DNA of 18,322 bases from Bacteroidales bacterium. Its GTDB lineage: Bacteria; Bacteroidota; Bacteroidia; Bacteroidales; Muribaculaceae. The notes below the pieces were generated by a model. That model saw nothing but the letters and a program-made list of their open reading frames with translations. It did no database searches and was not told where the DNA came from. This document shows positions 7,886 through 14,518 of the stretch, in pieces. The position numbers were made by a program, and so were the translations under genes. The DNA lies in NCBI GenBank assembly GCA_019415705.1, contig DXYS01000059.1, forward strand, positions 29,714 to 48,035. Direction: 5' to 3'. Each line of letters starts with the position of its first letter. Positions within the stretch are counted from its first letter, which is position 1.

Positions 7886-7918
7886 TTTGGCTTTGCTCTC
7901 GACTTATTCGTATCTTTG
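7886..7918 (+). promoter_or_regulatory. Predicted dnaG promoter
   Basis: TTTG (7886-7889), a 21-bp spacer and TATCTTTG (7911-7918) match the consensus fully. The -7 element ends 7 bp before the dnaG ATG at 7926, so the mRNA would have almost no leader. This also argues against the longer reading frame starting at 7833. Confidence 0.7.
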
Positions 7919-7925
7919 CAACACT

Positions 7926-10154
7926 ATGAAGAAGATTGACCGCGAAACCGTGCAACGCATCCTCGACACCGCCGACATCGTCGACGTGGTCAGCGATTTT
8001 GTCAGTCTGAAACGCCGCGGCGCAAACTATATAGGTCTCTGCCCTTTCCACAACGAGCGCACACCGTCATTCTCAGTCTCTAAGTCAAAGGGCATCTGCA
8101 AATGTTTCAGCTGCGGCAAAGGCGGCTCACCGGTCAATTTCATCATGGAAATAGAGCAGATGAGCTATCAGGAGGCCCTGAGATATCTCGCAAAAAAATA
8201 CAATATAGAGATTGTAGAGCACGAGATGAGCGACGAGGAGCGCCGTCAGGAGACTCAGCGCGAGGGCATGCTGGCCGTCAACTCGTTTGCGATGGAGCAC
8301 TTCGAGCATAATCTCACAGACACTGCCGACGGCCGCGAGATAGGCCTGACCTACTTCCGCAAACGCGGCATCAACGACGCCATGATTGCGCGCTTTCACT
8401 TGGGTTATGCATTGGAGAAATCTGGCGACCTATACAATGCGGCCAAGGCCAAGGGCTTCAACGAAAATTTCCTCGTCGACACAGGCTTGTGCATACGCAA
8501 CGACCGCGGTGAAATCTATGACCGTTTCAAGGGGCGCGTCATCTACCCCGTCCACGGCATTTCGGGCAAAGTCGTAGCTTTCGGCGGACGCACCTTGCGC
8601 TCTGACAAGACCGTGGCCAAATATGTCAACTCGCCCGAATCGGCCATCTACTCCAAGAGCCGAGAGCTATACGGTCTCTATCAGGCCAAGCACTCGATAG
8701 CGCGCAAAAACAAGTGCATACTCGTCGAAGGCTATATGGATGTCATCTCTATGCATCAGGCCGGAGTCGAGAACGTCGTCGCCTCATCGGGCACATCTCT
8801 GACCGAGGGTCAAATCAGACTCATCCACCGCTTTACCGACAACATCACCGTCATCTACGACTCTGACGCCGCGGGCATTAAGGCTTCGCTGCGCGGTATC
8901 GACATGATACTCGCCGAGGGCATCAATGTACGTGTGCTCTCGCTGCCCGACGGGGACGACCCCGACTCATTCGCACAGAGCCACAGTGCCGAGGAGGTAG
9001 AGGCGTATCTGGCCGCCAACGAGACCGACTTCATCCGTTTCAAAACACGCATTCTTCTCGCCGATGCGGCCGGCGACCCCATAGCCCGCAGCCGTGTCAT
9101 TACTGACATACTGCGCTCCGTTTCGGTCATTCCCGACGCCGTCACACGCTCTGTATATGTCGCCGAGTGCTCGCGCTCGTTTGACATCTCTGAGGAAGTG
9201 CTGATGGCGCAGCTTACCAAATTGATAGCCGTGCAGGCCGAGAACGCCGAAAAACGCCGCCGTCAGGAGTCGGCACGCCACTCTATAGACAGTATCGTCG
9301 GTCCCGAAAATGCCGGCGGCGACACTCCTCAGGCTGAGACTGCGGACACAACAAGCGACGTTGTCGCAGATATAAAGACCTATCCGACCGTCACTTTAGA
9401 CGAACGCACCAAACTGCTTGAGCCGTTCGAACGCCAGTTGCTGCGCTTTGCACTTAAGTACGGTGTCATAGACCTATGCGAGAGCGAAGACCCGTCGCGC
9501 GGCATGCTCAAGGTCATCGACTACATCGAGTGCAGCCTTCGCGACGAAGGCATCAGCTTCACCGTGCCGCTTTATGCCCGCTGCTTTAACGAAGCTCTGC
9601 AGCTCACCCGCAGCTCGTGGGATAATGACCGTCGAGAACGTGAGCAGATGCTTGACCGTCAACGCCGCGAGACAATCGCCACCGGCGAGGAACGAATCCG
9701 CGCCACAGCAAAGAGCACGAGCGAAATCAAAGCCTTGGAACTGCGTCTCACGACCGATGCCGACACCCAGTATGCCGACGGACTTGAAGCGTTTGCCGAA
9801 AGCTATATCGAACAACGCCTTTGTTCATCGCCTGACGACGACATACGCCGCCTCTCAACCGAACTCATCAGCGACAAACACCACCTGAGCAAGATACACT
9901 CAAAATACGCCCGGGTCGAGACCGAGCGCGACCGACTCGTCGAGCTTGTGCCACGTGCGGTCTACGAACTAATGTACGGTATACTTGACTATGAGATACG
10001 CATGATGGAACGCCGTCTCGCTGCGGCAACCGATGTCGACGAATGTCGCGAGCTCACCAAAGAATACATAGCCCGCAAAGAGACTCAACATGAGTTTGCC
10101 CGCTATCTCGGTGACCGCATAATCACTCCCCGCAGCATCAGGGCACGCCGATAA
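7926..10154 (+). CDS. dnaG: DNA primase
   Basis: The 742-residue primase lays RNA primers for DnaB-driven replication. The CHC2 zinc ribbon is complete: C39, H42, C60 and C63 (CPFH...CKCFSC). The catalytic core has the TOPRIM motifs EGYMDV (E268) and DSDAAG (D312, D314). The C-terminal third, from about residue 430, contains a charged linker and a diverged helical domain, probably the helicase-interaction part. It is rather longer than the E. coli protein (581). The frame is open upstream to 7833, but MKKIDRETVQRILDTADIVD at 7926 is the family-like N terminus, and a consensus promoter lies just before it. The gene is transcribed alone or with the next gene, which also has its own promoter. 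Confidence 0.97.
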   Translation: MKKIDRETVQRILDTADIVDVVSDFVSLKRRGANYIGLCPFHNERTPSFSVSKSKGICKCFSCGKGGSPVNFIMEIEQMSYQEALRYLAKKYNIEIVEHEMSDEERRQETQREGMLAVNSFAMEHFEHNLTDTADGREIGLTYFRKRGINDAMIARFHLGYALEKSGDLYNAAKAKGFNENFLVDTGLCIRNDRGEIYDRFKGRVIYPVHGISGKVVAFGGRTLRSDKTVAKYVNSPESAIYSKSRELYGLYQAKHSIARKNKCILVEGYMDVISMHQAGVENVVASSGTSLTEGQIRLIHRFTDNITVIYDSDAAGIKASLRGIDMILAEGINVRVLSLPDGDDPDSFAQSHSAEEVEAYLAANETDFIRFKTRILLADAAGDPIARSRVITDILRSVSVIPDAVTRSVYVAECSRSFDISEEVLMAQLTKLIAVQAENAEKRRRQESARHSIDSIVGPENAGGDTPQAETADTTSDVVADIKTYPTVTLDERTKLLEPFERQLLRFALKYGVIDLCESEDPSRGMLKVIDYIECSLRDEGISFTVPLYARCFNEALQLTRSSWDNDRREREQMLDRQRRETIATGEERIRATAKSTSEIKALELRLTTDADTQYADGLEAFAESYIEQRLCSSPDDDIRRLSTELISDKHHLSKIHSKYARVETERDRLVELVPRAVYELMYGILDYEIRMMERRLAAATDVDECRELTKEYIARKETQHEFARYLGDRIITPRSIRARR

Positions 10155-10212
10155 TCCTCAGAGCATCCCAACCGCAAAGCTTTGTAAATTAATCCTAATA
10201 ATTTACTAAATT

Positions 10213-10244
10213 TTTGTCAAAAGGCGGTCATTTGATTAACTTTG
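10213..10244 (+). promoter_or_regulatory. Predicted promoter of the NlpC/P60 gene
   Basis: TTTG (10213-10216), a 20-bp spacer and TAACTTTG (10237-10244) match the consensus fully. Transcription would start at about 10248-10251, at or next to the ATG at 10251, giving a leaderless or nearly leaderless mRNA. The -33 box lies inside the palindrome TTTTGTCAAAA. Confidence 0.7.
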
Positions 10245-10250
10245 TCATAA

Positions 10251-10862
10251 ATGGCCGACATAAAGGACATATTGACTTCCGGACAAACCGTAAAACGCAT
10301 TATCCTGTGCGTTGCGTTTGTCGTTGCCACGTCGTTACACAACACATCAGAGTGTCGCGACGACTCACTGTCTGACGAGGCGTTTATGGAGCTTGCGGGC
10401 GTTGAAAATATCCTTGACAAAGTATTTGTCGACGACACCGAGCTTGTTTTGTTGGAATCGGCACAACGCGAGCTCAAAGCTCTCAATATCATCGATTTTG
10501 CCGACAGTTTTGTCGGCCGCCCTTACCGTCGTGGCGGCAAGACGCCCAAAGGATTTGACTGCTCGGGATTCACGAGTTATGTATTCGGCCATTTCGACCG
10601 GCAGCTCGGAGCATCGTCACGCTCACAGTACACTCAGGGCGAGCCCGTCAGCCGAGACGGGATTCAGCCCGGCGATTTGTTGTTTTTCAGTGGCAGACGC
10701 GGAGGCAAGACAGTCGGTCATGTCGGCATTGCTGTCGAAGTCGAACAAAACGGAGCCGTCAAATTCATTCACTCAGCCACATCCGGCGGCATCCGTTACG
10801 ACTACTATCCCGACGGAGGCTATTACTCCTCGCGTTATATCGGAGCTCGACGCATACTCTGA
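10251..10862 (+). CDS. NlpC/P60 family cell-wall hydrolase, secreted
   Basis: The 203-residue protein cleaves peptide bonds in peptidoglycan stem peptides if it acts like the family. Residues 1-30 form a signal sequence (basic TVKR, then hydrophobic IILCVAFVVATSL). The C-terminal NlpC/P60 domain covers about residues 80-203, with catalytic C104 in FDCSGF, H157 in GHVGIAVE and a third polar residue H174 in FIHSATSGG. The segment between signal and domain (about 35-80) is acidic and has no recognised wall-binding module. Lipid attachment is possible, because a cysteine (C35) follows the hydrophobic part, but there is no good lipobox. The bcp gene follows after 76 bp with no promoter match in between, so the two may share a transcript. 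Confidence 0.92.
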   Translation: MADIKDILTSGQTVKRIILCVAFVVATSLHNTSECRDDSLSDEAFMELAGVENILDKVFVDDTELVLLESAQRELKALNIIDFADSFVGRPYRRGGKTPKGFDCSGFTSYVFGHFDRQLGASSRSQYTQGEPVSRDGIQPGDLLFFSGRRGGKTVGHVGIAVEVEQNGAVKFIHSATSGGIRYDYYPDGGYYSSRYIGARRIL

Positions 10863-10938
10863 TTCTGACGCTACACACAATGCGCCTGTAACAAGCGTAA
10901 AACATACATTAATTATAGAAACACAATCCCCCCTGACT

Positions 10939-11391
10939 ATGTATACAATCGGTGACAAAATACCCGACCTGCTCGGCAATGACCAGAACGGCAATCCGGT
11001 GCGACTGAGCGATTATCCCGGCAAGACTATCGCACTTTACTTCTATCCCAAAGACTCAACCTCAGGCTGTACGGCTCAGGCCTGCAATCTGCGCGACAAT
11101 TATGCCGACCTGCTCGCTAATGACTATCAGATCATCGGCGTCAGCGTGGACAGCGCTGCGTCTCATCAGAAATTCATAGCCAAAAACGAGCTCCCCTTCC
11201 CCCTCATCGCCGACACCGACCACCGGCTTGTCGAGGCATTCGGCGTCTGGGGCGAAAAATCAATGTATGGCCGTAAATATATGGGCACGATGCGCACCAC
11301 CTTCATTATCGGCCACGACGGCATTGTAAAACGCATCATCACCCCCAAAGAAGTCAAGACCAAAGACCACGCCGCACAGATACTCGGCTAA
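10939..11391 (+). CDS. bcp: Thioredoxin-dependent peroxiredoxin, Bcp/PrxQ type
   Basis: The 150-residue protein reduces hydrogen peroxide and organic peroxides with electrons from thioredoxin. It has the normal Bcp length. Peroxidatic C44 lies in TSGCTAQAC and resolving C49 is five residues later, the arrangement of atypical two-cysteine PrxQ enzymes. The strand GKTIALYFYPKDST precedes it, and TTFIIGHDGIVKRI closes the thioredoxin fold. The frame stays open far upstream across the NlpC/P60 gene; the ATG at 10939 is chosen because MYTIGDKIPDL is the family start. It has no lipoprotein or export signal, so it is cytoplasmic. Confidence 0.94.
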   Translation: MYTIGDKIPDLLGNDQNGNPVRLSDYPGKTIALYFYPKDSTSGCTAQACNLRDNYADLLANDYQIIGVSVDSAASHQKFIAKNELPFPLIADTDHRLVEAFGVWGEKSMYGRKYMGTMRTTFIIGHDGIVKRIITPKEVKTKDHAAQILG

Positions 11392-11444
11392 CAATACGCT
11401 CTACATAGCAATATATACGGTTGCCTGCCTGTACTTCCGGCACT

Positions 11445-11467
11445 CAACCTATTGAATCATAGGGTTG
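11445..11467 (+). terminator. Weak hairpin after bcp
   Basis: CAACCTAT (11445-11452) pairs with ATAGGGTTG (11459-11467) with one bulged base and the loop TGAATC. It lies about 50 bp after the bcp stop. There is no T tract behind it, so it is only a possible terminator or a plain inverted repeat. Confidence 0.3.
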
Positions 11468-11582
11468 CTCGGCCCGATATTCCGCCATTCTACGATTCTT
11501 AAATTGTGGTCCTAAAATCTGCGTAATCTATATTTCGTCCGCGTTAGCGGTCGCAGCCGCGTGGCGGCGAAAGTATTTGAGG

Positions 11583-11811
11583 CCACGGTAAGCAGGCTGT
11601 CGGTCTGCGCAACCGTGGTTTATAACCATATTTCTAAATATAGCGCGCTGTAGGTGCGCCGCAACGACAATATAAACTATTGGAATGCGGCAGCCCTACA
11701 GGCTGCATTTTCTATTTTTGATTTAACCTATGACTGCGCTGACCTACAGCCAGCTTGTCATAGGCTCACATACGGCGCTGCCACGCAGCGCTGTTGCGCC
11801 TACAGCGCTAA
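11583..11811. repeat. Hairpin-rich repeat-like element with four CCTACAG motifs
   Basis: No gene is visible here. CCACGGT/ACCGTGG (11583-11589 with 11612-11618) forms a first stem-loop, with GCAG/CTGC inside. An outer inverted repeat follows: GCGCTGTAGGTGCG near 11644 against TGCGCCTACAGCGC near 11796. Between them are GCAGCC-CTACA-GGCTGC (around 11690-11706), CCTATGAC/GTCATAGG (around 11727-11764) and GCGCTG-CCACG-CAGCGC (around 11775-11793). The heptamer CCTACAG occurs four times, once inverted, each time in or beside a stem. This looks like a dispersed Bacteroidales intergenic repeat or small non-autonomous element, but only one copy is in the window, so repetition is not shown. A frame of 61 codons through it looks spurious. 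Confidence 0.5.
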
Positions 11812-11865
11812 ATGCCGTCCCCAATCGCCCCGTCATTAATTTTTTCAAACTTTTTCCTTAAAAAA

Positions 11866-11897
11866 TTTGGTTTATAAAATTAACCGCTTTATATTTG
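11866..11897 (+). promoter_or_regulatory. Consensus promoter of the membrane protein/regulator operon
   Basis: TTTG (11866-11869), 20 bp and TATATTTG (11890-11897) match the consensus fully. Transcription would begin near 11902, leaving a leader of about 95 nt before the ATG at 11997. Confidence 0.7.
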
Positions 11898-11906
11898 CGG
11901 CATCTT

Positions 11907-11945
11907 AAGAGCGACAACGCGCGAGTTTGCTCTTTTATTTTTCAA
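11907..11945 (+). promoter_or_regulatory. Terminator-like hairpin at the 5' end of the leader
   Basis: AAGAGC/GCTCTT (11907-11912 with 11929-11934), with an inner AAC/GTT, is followed by the T-rich run TTATTTTT. It lies within a few bases of the predicted start of transcription. A second small hairpin GGTTTA-CAACA-TAAACC follows at 11951-11967. The arrangement could attenuate the operon or stabilise the mRNA 5' end. Confidence 0.4.
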
Positions 11946-11996
11946 TTTATGGTTTACAACATAAACCGATTTGTCAAATTTAACAACTAAACTAAA

Positions 11997-12626
11997 ATGG
12001 AAGACAAAAAACTTACACCTCAAGAGAGCATTGACCTCATTGCGCAAATGATACAGACTTCAAAACAGCGGATAGCTATGCCTGACCTGCGCATCTCTGT
12101 CATGTGGGCCGCCCTCTCCATTATCTGCGCGGCTGTCGTTCTTATCGCGGCTCTGTCGGGCCGGTATAACCCTTTGATTAATCTCGTATGGTTTGCTATA
12201 CCGGCCGTCGGCATCCCGGCAAGCGTCATTATGGCTAAAAAATCAGGTATCACCAAGGGCGCCAAAACAGCTATCGACTCATTCAGCGACGGCATCTGGA
12301 CGACCGTCGGTGTCATTGCAATTATGCTGACCATCGTGTGTGCAATATTCAACATCATCGGTTATCCGCAGGCATGGTTATCAATGTTTTATTTTGCCTT
12401 CGTCATAGTCGGCTTCGGAGCCGCAATGCAGGGTATCATTCTGCGTGAAGGCTCCTATGTCTTCGGAGGCATCTTCTCGGTGATTGCAGGATTTGTAGTC
12501 ATAGCCCTGAGCACCTGTCAGATTCCCCTGCTCATCGTATGGATACTGCCGCTCTACATCTTATGTTTCCTGCTGATGTTTGTTGTTCCGGCATTCGTTA
12601 TCGGTAAAAAAATCAAAAAAGCCTGA
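11997..12626 (+). CDS. Six-helix integral membrane protein of unknown function
   Basis: I do not recognise a named family. The 209-residue protein has a 30-residue polar N-terminal segment with a helical look (TPQESIDLIAQMIQTSKQR). About six membrane helices follow, near residues 33-55, 58-80, 99-122, 126-148, 151-170 and 173-203, and the tail is basic (KKIKKA). There is no signal peptide, transporter motif or catalytic motif. It is followed after 2 bp by a winged-helix regulator gene, so the two are almost certainly one operon. Pairs of a small membrane protein and a short winged-helix protein are, as I recall, common in Bacteroidota. The regulator may control its own operon, with the membrane protein as sensor or effector; that is inference. 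Confidence 0.8.
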   Translation: MEDKKLTPQESIDLIAQMIQTSKQRIAMPDLRISVMWAALSIICAAVVLIAALSGRYNPLINLVWFAIPAVGIPASVIMAKKSGITKGAKTAIDSFSDGIWTTVGVIAIMLTIVCAIFNIIGYPQAWLSMFYFAFVIVGFGAAMQGIILREGSYVFGGIFSVIAGFVVIALSTCQIPLLIVWILPLYILCFLLMFVVPAFVIGKKIKKA

Positions 12627-12628
12627 TT

Positions 12629-12913
12629 ATGAAAGAGCTCAATCCTCTGCTGCACTCCCAGTTACGACTCGCCGTTATGTCGATACTGATGAATGTCGAG
12701 GAGGCTGATTTCGTCTACCTGCGCGAAAAGACCGAGTCAACGGCGGGCAATCTCAGTGTACAGTTAGACAAACTCTCGGCTGCCGGATATATCAGCGTCG
12801 AAAAAGGATTCGCCGGCAAAAAGACACGCACCGTCTGCCGTGTCACCGACGCCGGACGCCGAGCCTTCGAGGAGTACGTAGCCGCCATCCGTCAGTACAT
12901 CTTCCCGTCATAA
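12629..12913 (+). CDS. Winged-helix transcriptional regulator (MarR/ArsR-like, HTH_34 type)
   Basis: The 94-residue protein is nearly all one winged helix-turn-helix domain: an N-terminal helix (LNPLLHSQLRLAVMSIL), then the HTH with YLREKTESTAGNLSVQLDKL as recognition region. A wing with a basic turn (FAGKKTRTVCRVT) and a final helix (AGRRAFEEYVAAIRQYI) follow. This is the arrangement of the single-domain winged-helix family often labelled HTH_34. It lacks a ligand-binding domain and has no metal-binding cysteine pair. The gene begins 2 bp after the membrane protein gene. The likely target is its own promoter at 11866-11897. Confidence 0.9.
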   Translation: MKELNPLLHSQLRLAVMSILMNVEEADFVYLREKTESTAGNLSVQLDKLSAAGYISVEKGFAGKKTRTVCRVTDAGRRAFEEYVAAIRQYIFPS

Positions 12914-12920
12914 AAAACGG

Positions 12921-12952
12921 CCGCTCCACTGTACCGTATGGCAGTGGAGCGG
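12921..12952 (-). terminator. Terminator of the lipoprotein gene, shared with the convergent operon
   Basis: A perfect 11-bp stem CCGCTCCACTG / CAGTGGAGCGG (12921-12931 with 12942-12952) with a 10-nt loop. On the minus strand it is followed by CCG and six T, a clear intrinsic terminator for the lipoprotein gene. On the plus strand the hairpin also stands right after the regulator gene, but without a T tract. Confidence 0.85.
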
Positions 12953-12969
12953 TCCAAACGTTTATGTGA

Positions 12970-13422
12970 TTATTGCAGTTGCGGCAGATCGTTGCGGCGA
13001 ATAAAGCGTAGTTCTATCCCCGTTTCAATGCCTTTGCTGAGTATCATTTCTGATGCCGTCAGACTTTCGACTATATAATAATCGGTGTTTTCCCACGCAT
13101 CATCGCCGTCAGTCTCGTCTGTCAGCGTGATGTCCAAATAGACAGTCTCATAATTAGCAGGGTCAGAGACATGCCAGTCATAAGTCTTGTCATGGACAGG
13201 CGTGCCCGAAGCTGTCAGATAATATGTATTGAGTTTACCCCATGACCACGTGTTTTCGCTCTGAGTAGTGAAGTCATAGATACAACCGCGGTCAGGATTG
13301 TCAGCCGACACAAGTTCCCACTGCCCCTTTATAAGTTTGGTGTCCATAACGTCATCGTCGTCATTACAGCTGACAGACAAAATCGAAATAAAAGCAAACA
13401 GTAAATACAAATACTTTTTCAT
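12970..13422 (-). CDS. Small lipoprotein, lipocalin-like, probably surface-exposed
   Basis: The 150-residue protein has a lipoprotein signal (MKKYLYLLFAFISILSVSC) with the modified cysteine at residue 19, directly followed by NDDDD. An acidic run right after the cysteine resembles the lipoprotein export signal that sends Bacteroidota lipoproteins to the cell surface. The mature part begins with a lipocalin-like start (LIKGQWELVSAD) and continues as alternating beta strands, with a final strand ELRFIRR. Many small Bacteroidales lipoproteins share this pattern and have no known function. It is a single-gene unit with its own promoter and terminator. Confidence 0.8.
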   Translation of the reverse strand: MKKYLYLLFAFISILSVSCNDDDDVMDTKLIKGQWELVSADNPDRGCIYDFTTQSENTWSWGKLNTYYLTASGTPVHDKTYDWHVSDPANYETVYLDITLTDETDGDDAWENTDYYIVESLTASEMILSKGIETGIELRFIRRNDLPQLQ

Positions 13423-13449
13423 TGCAGATTATTAGTTAATATATTTACG

Positions 13450-13483
13450 CAAATATAAACATATTTATCTATAGTACAACAAA
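13450..13483 (-). promoter_or_regulatory. Predicted promoter of the lipoprotein gene
   Basis: On the minus strand TATATTTG (13457-13450) is a full -7 match. TTTG (13483-13480) lies 22 bp upstream, slightly long; GTTG at 19 bp is an alternative -33. The leader would be about 20 nt. Confidence 0.5.
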
Positions 13484-13548
13484 TGTTACTTAGCAATCCT
13501 TGTTTAATTGCAAAAATTTGGATTTACAACTCTATATATCAGAAATTT

Positions 13549-13560
13549 GTTATAACTTTG
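13549..13560 (+). promoter_or_regulatory. -7 element and possible operator of the toxin-antitoxin-like locus
   Basis: TAACTTTG (13553-13560) is a full -7 match, but no good -33 box stands 19-21 bp upstream. The 8-bp palindrome GTTATAAC (13549-13556) overlaps it, which would suit repression by the small protein or the complex, as in many toxin-antitoxin loci. This is inference. Confidence 0.4.
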
Positions 13561-13591
13561 TAAACTAACAATAAACAAAAGGAGTAAAGAC

Positions 13592-13750
13592 ATGGCTCGA
13601 CCTATCAAAGAAACCCCGGTGTTAAGGGGCAAAGACGCTGAAAATTTTGCCAAAAGAATGGCAAATCCCGCTCCCGTCAGCAAGTCTGAAAAGGAAGATG
13701 CAAGAAAGGCGTATGAGGCGTTCAAAGCCATAAGCACATTCCCGATGTAA
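13592..13750 (+). CDS. Small protein, putative antitoxin paired with a GNAT acetyltransferase
   Basis: The 52-residue protein begins MARPIKETPVLRGKDAENFA and continues with a charged helical part (KSEKEDARKAYEAFKAIS). A strong Shine-Dalgarno sequence AGGAG at 13580-13584, 7 nt before the ATG, is unusual for this phylum and supports the gene. It ends 2 bp before the acetyltransferase ATG. From memory, similar small proteins starting MARPIK precede GNAT acetyltransferases in many Bacteroidota, an arrangement like type II toxin-antitoxin pairs. It is not an obvious ribbon-helix-helix DUF1778 protein. The antitoxin role is inferred only from the pairing. Confidence 0.7.
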   Translation: MARPIKETPVLRGKDAENFAKRMANPAPVSKSEKEDARKAYEAFKAISTFPM

Positions 13751-13752
13751 TT

Positions 13753-14286
13753 ATGGACTTTGGCAAATTCTCTTTCCGGCAGATAGATGCCAGTACACAA
13801 ATAAAGTCATTCGATTGCGGCGATGCCGATTTGAATGACTTTTTGTTTTCTGATGCCATTAATTACTACAAATCTATGATGGCATTGACCTATCTGCTTG
13901 AAGACAACGAGGCAGACAAGACTGTCGCATATTATAGTCTTCTCAACGACAAGATTGTGTTCGACCCTTGCGAGAAGAAGCTATGGAATCGACTTAACCG
14001 CCGTGTAGCCAATTCAAAACGACGCAAGGAATATCCGGCAGTCAAAATCGGGCGTCTTGCCATATCCAAAGATTACGCAGGCAAGCATATCGGCCGGGCT
14101 ATTCTCTTGCAGGTGAAACACGTTTTCGCCACGATGCGTCGAAGTGCATGTCGCTTCATCACGGTTGATGCATACTCTGCCGCCGTGCCATTCTATTAGA
14201 AATGCGGATTTATGTTTCTTTCCGAGAATGATAGACATTCTCCCACAAGGGCTATGTATTTCGACCTCATCAATTTTCCGGAGTAA
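13753..14286 (+). pseudogene. GNAT family N-acetyltransferase, interrupted by an in-frame TAG (putative toxin)
   Basis: The frame starts MDFGKFSFRQIDASTQIKSF and reads 148 residues to a TAG at 14197-14199. The same frame then stays open for 28 more codons to TAA at 14284-14286, and these still match the family's end: KCGFMFLSEND...TRAMYFDL. The expected sequence at the break is FYEKxGF, so a GAG-to-TAG change is the simplest explanation. The fold is otherwise intact: FDCGDADLNDFL near residues 20-31, VKIGRLAISKDYAGKHIGRAIL as the acetyl-CoA motif, and CRFITVDAY. Toxins of this superfamily acetylate aminoacyl-tRNA; members outside that role are also common. Loss of the last strands should disable the enzyme unless the TAG is read through. 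The locus looks more AT-rich than dnaG or mutA. Confidence 0.8.
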
Positions 14287-14330
14287 TAATGGGTACTTTG
14301 GCACATCATTGCCTCCAAAGGGGTAAATTC

Positions 14331-14357
14331 ATTTGCCATTTGCATAATCATTTGCAT
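14331..14357 (+). repeat. Three short ATTTGC repeats before the mutA promoter
   Basis: ATTTGC occurs at 14331-14336, 14338-14343 and 14350-14355, the last two inside CATTTGCAT copies 12 bp apart. An inverted repeat AAACAT/ATGTTT (14379-14384 with 14391-14396) follows and overlaps the -33 box. They may be regulator sites or a weak end signal of the acetyltransferase transcript. Nothing else is visible in 14287-14393. Confidence 0.3.
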
Positions 14358-14393
14358 GTTTAATCTACAAGATACCCAAAACATCTTTTAATG

Positions 14394-14424
14394 TTTGCTT
14401 TTTGAGTAAAGTTTATTAAATTTG
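14394..14424 (+). promoter_or_regulatory. Predicted promoter of mutA-mutB
   Basis: TTTG (14394-14397), a 19-bp spacer and TAAATTTG (14417-14424) match the consensus fully. The start would be near 14430 with a leader of about 90 nt. Confidence 0.65.
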
Positions 14425-14437
14425 CCGTGGCTTAAAC

Positions 14438-14457
14438 CGGCCCGCATTGTCGGGCCG
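14438..14457 (+). promoter_or_regulatory. GC-rich hairpin in the mutA leader
   Basis: CGGCCCG-CATTGT-CGGGCCG is a perfect 7-bp stem with a 6-nt loop at the predicted 5' end of the mRNA. No T tract follows, so it is not a terminator. It may protect the mRNA end. It is not part of a cobalamin riboswitch that I can recognise. Confidence 0.4.
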
Positions 14458-14518
14458 CCGTAAAAACGATTTGCACAAACTTAAATCTCACTATAGCACA
14501 ATCACTTACAAACAAGTT

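Noticed and set aside
7833..7925. A 31-codon N-terminal extension of dnaG
   Set aside because: It overlaps the terminator and the consensus promoter, and the family N terminus begins at 7926.
10312..10938. A 209-codon extension of bcp
   Set aside because: It runs through the NlpC/P60 gene in another frame. The family start is at 10939.
11654..11839. A 61-codon open frame in the repeat-like element
   Set aside because: Its sequence follows the hairpins and has no protein-like pattern or start signal.
13504..13800. Minus-strand open frame of 98 codons
   Set aside because: It is antisense to the small partner gene and the acetyltransferase start, which have a ribosome-binding site and family matches.
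14425..14518. Cobalamin riboswitch upstream of mutA
   Set aside because: The leader is only about 90 nt, has one simple hairpin and lacks the conserved B12-box; no support.
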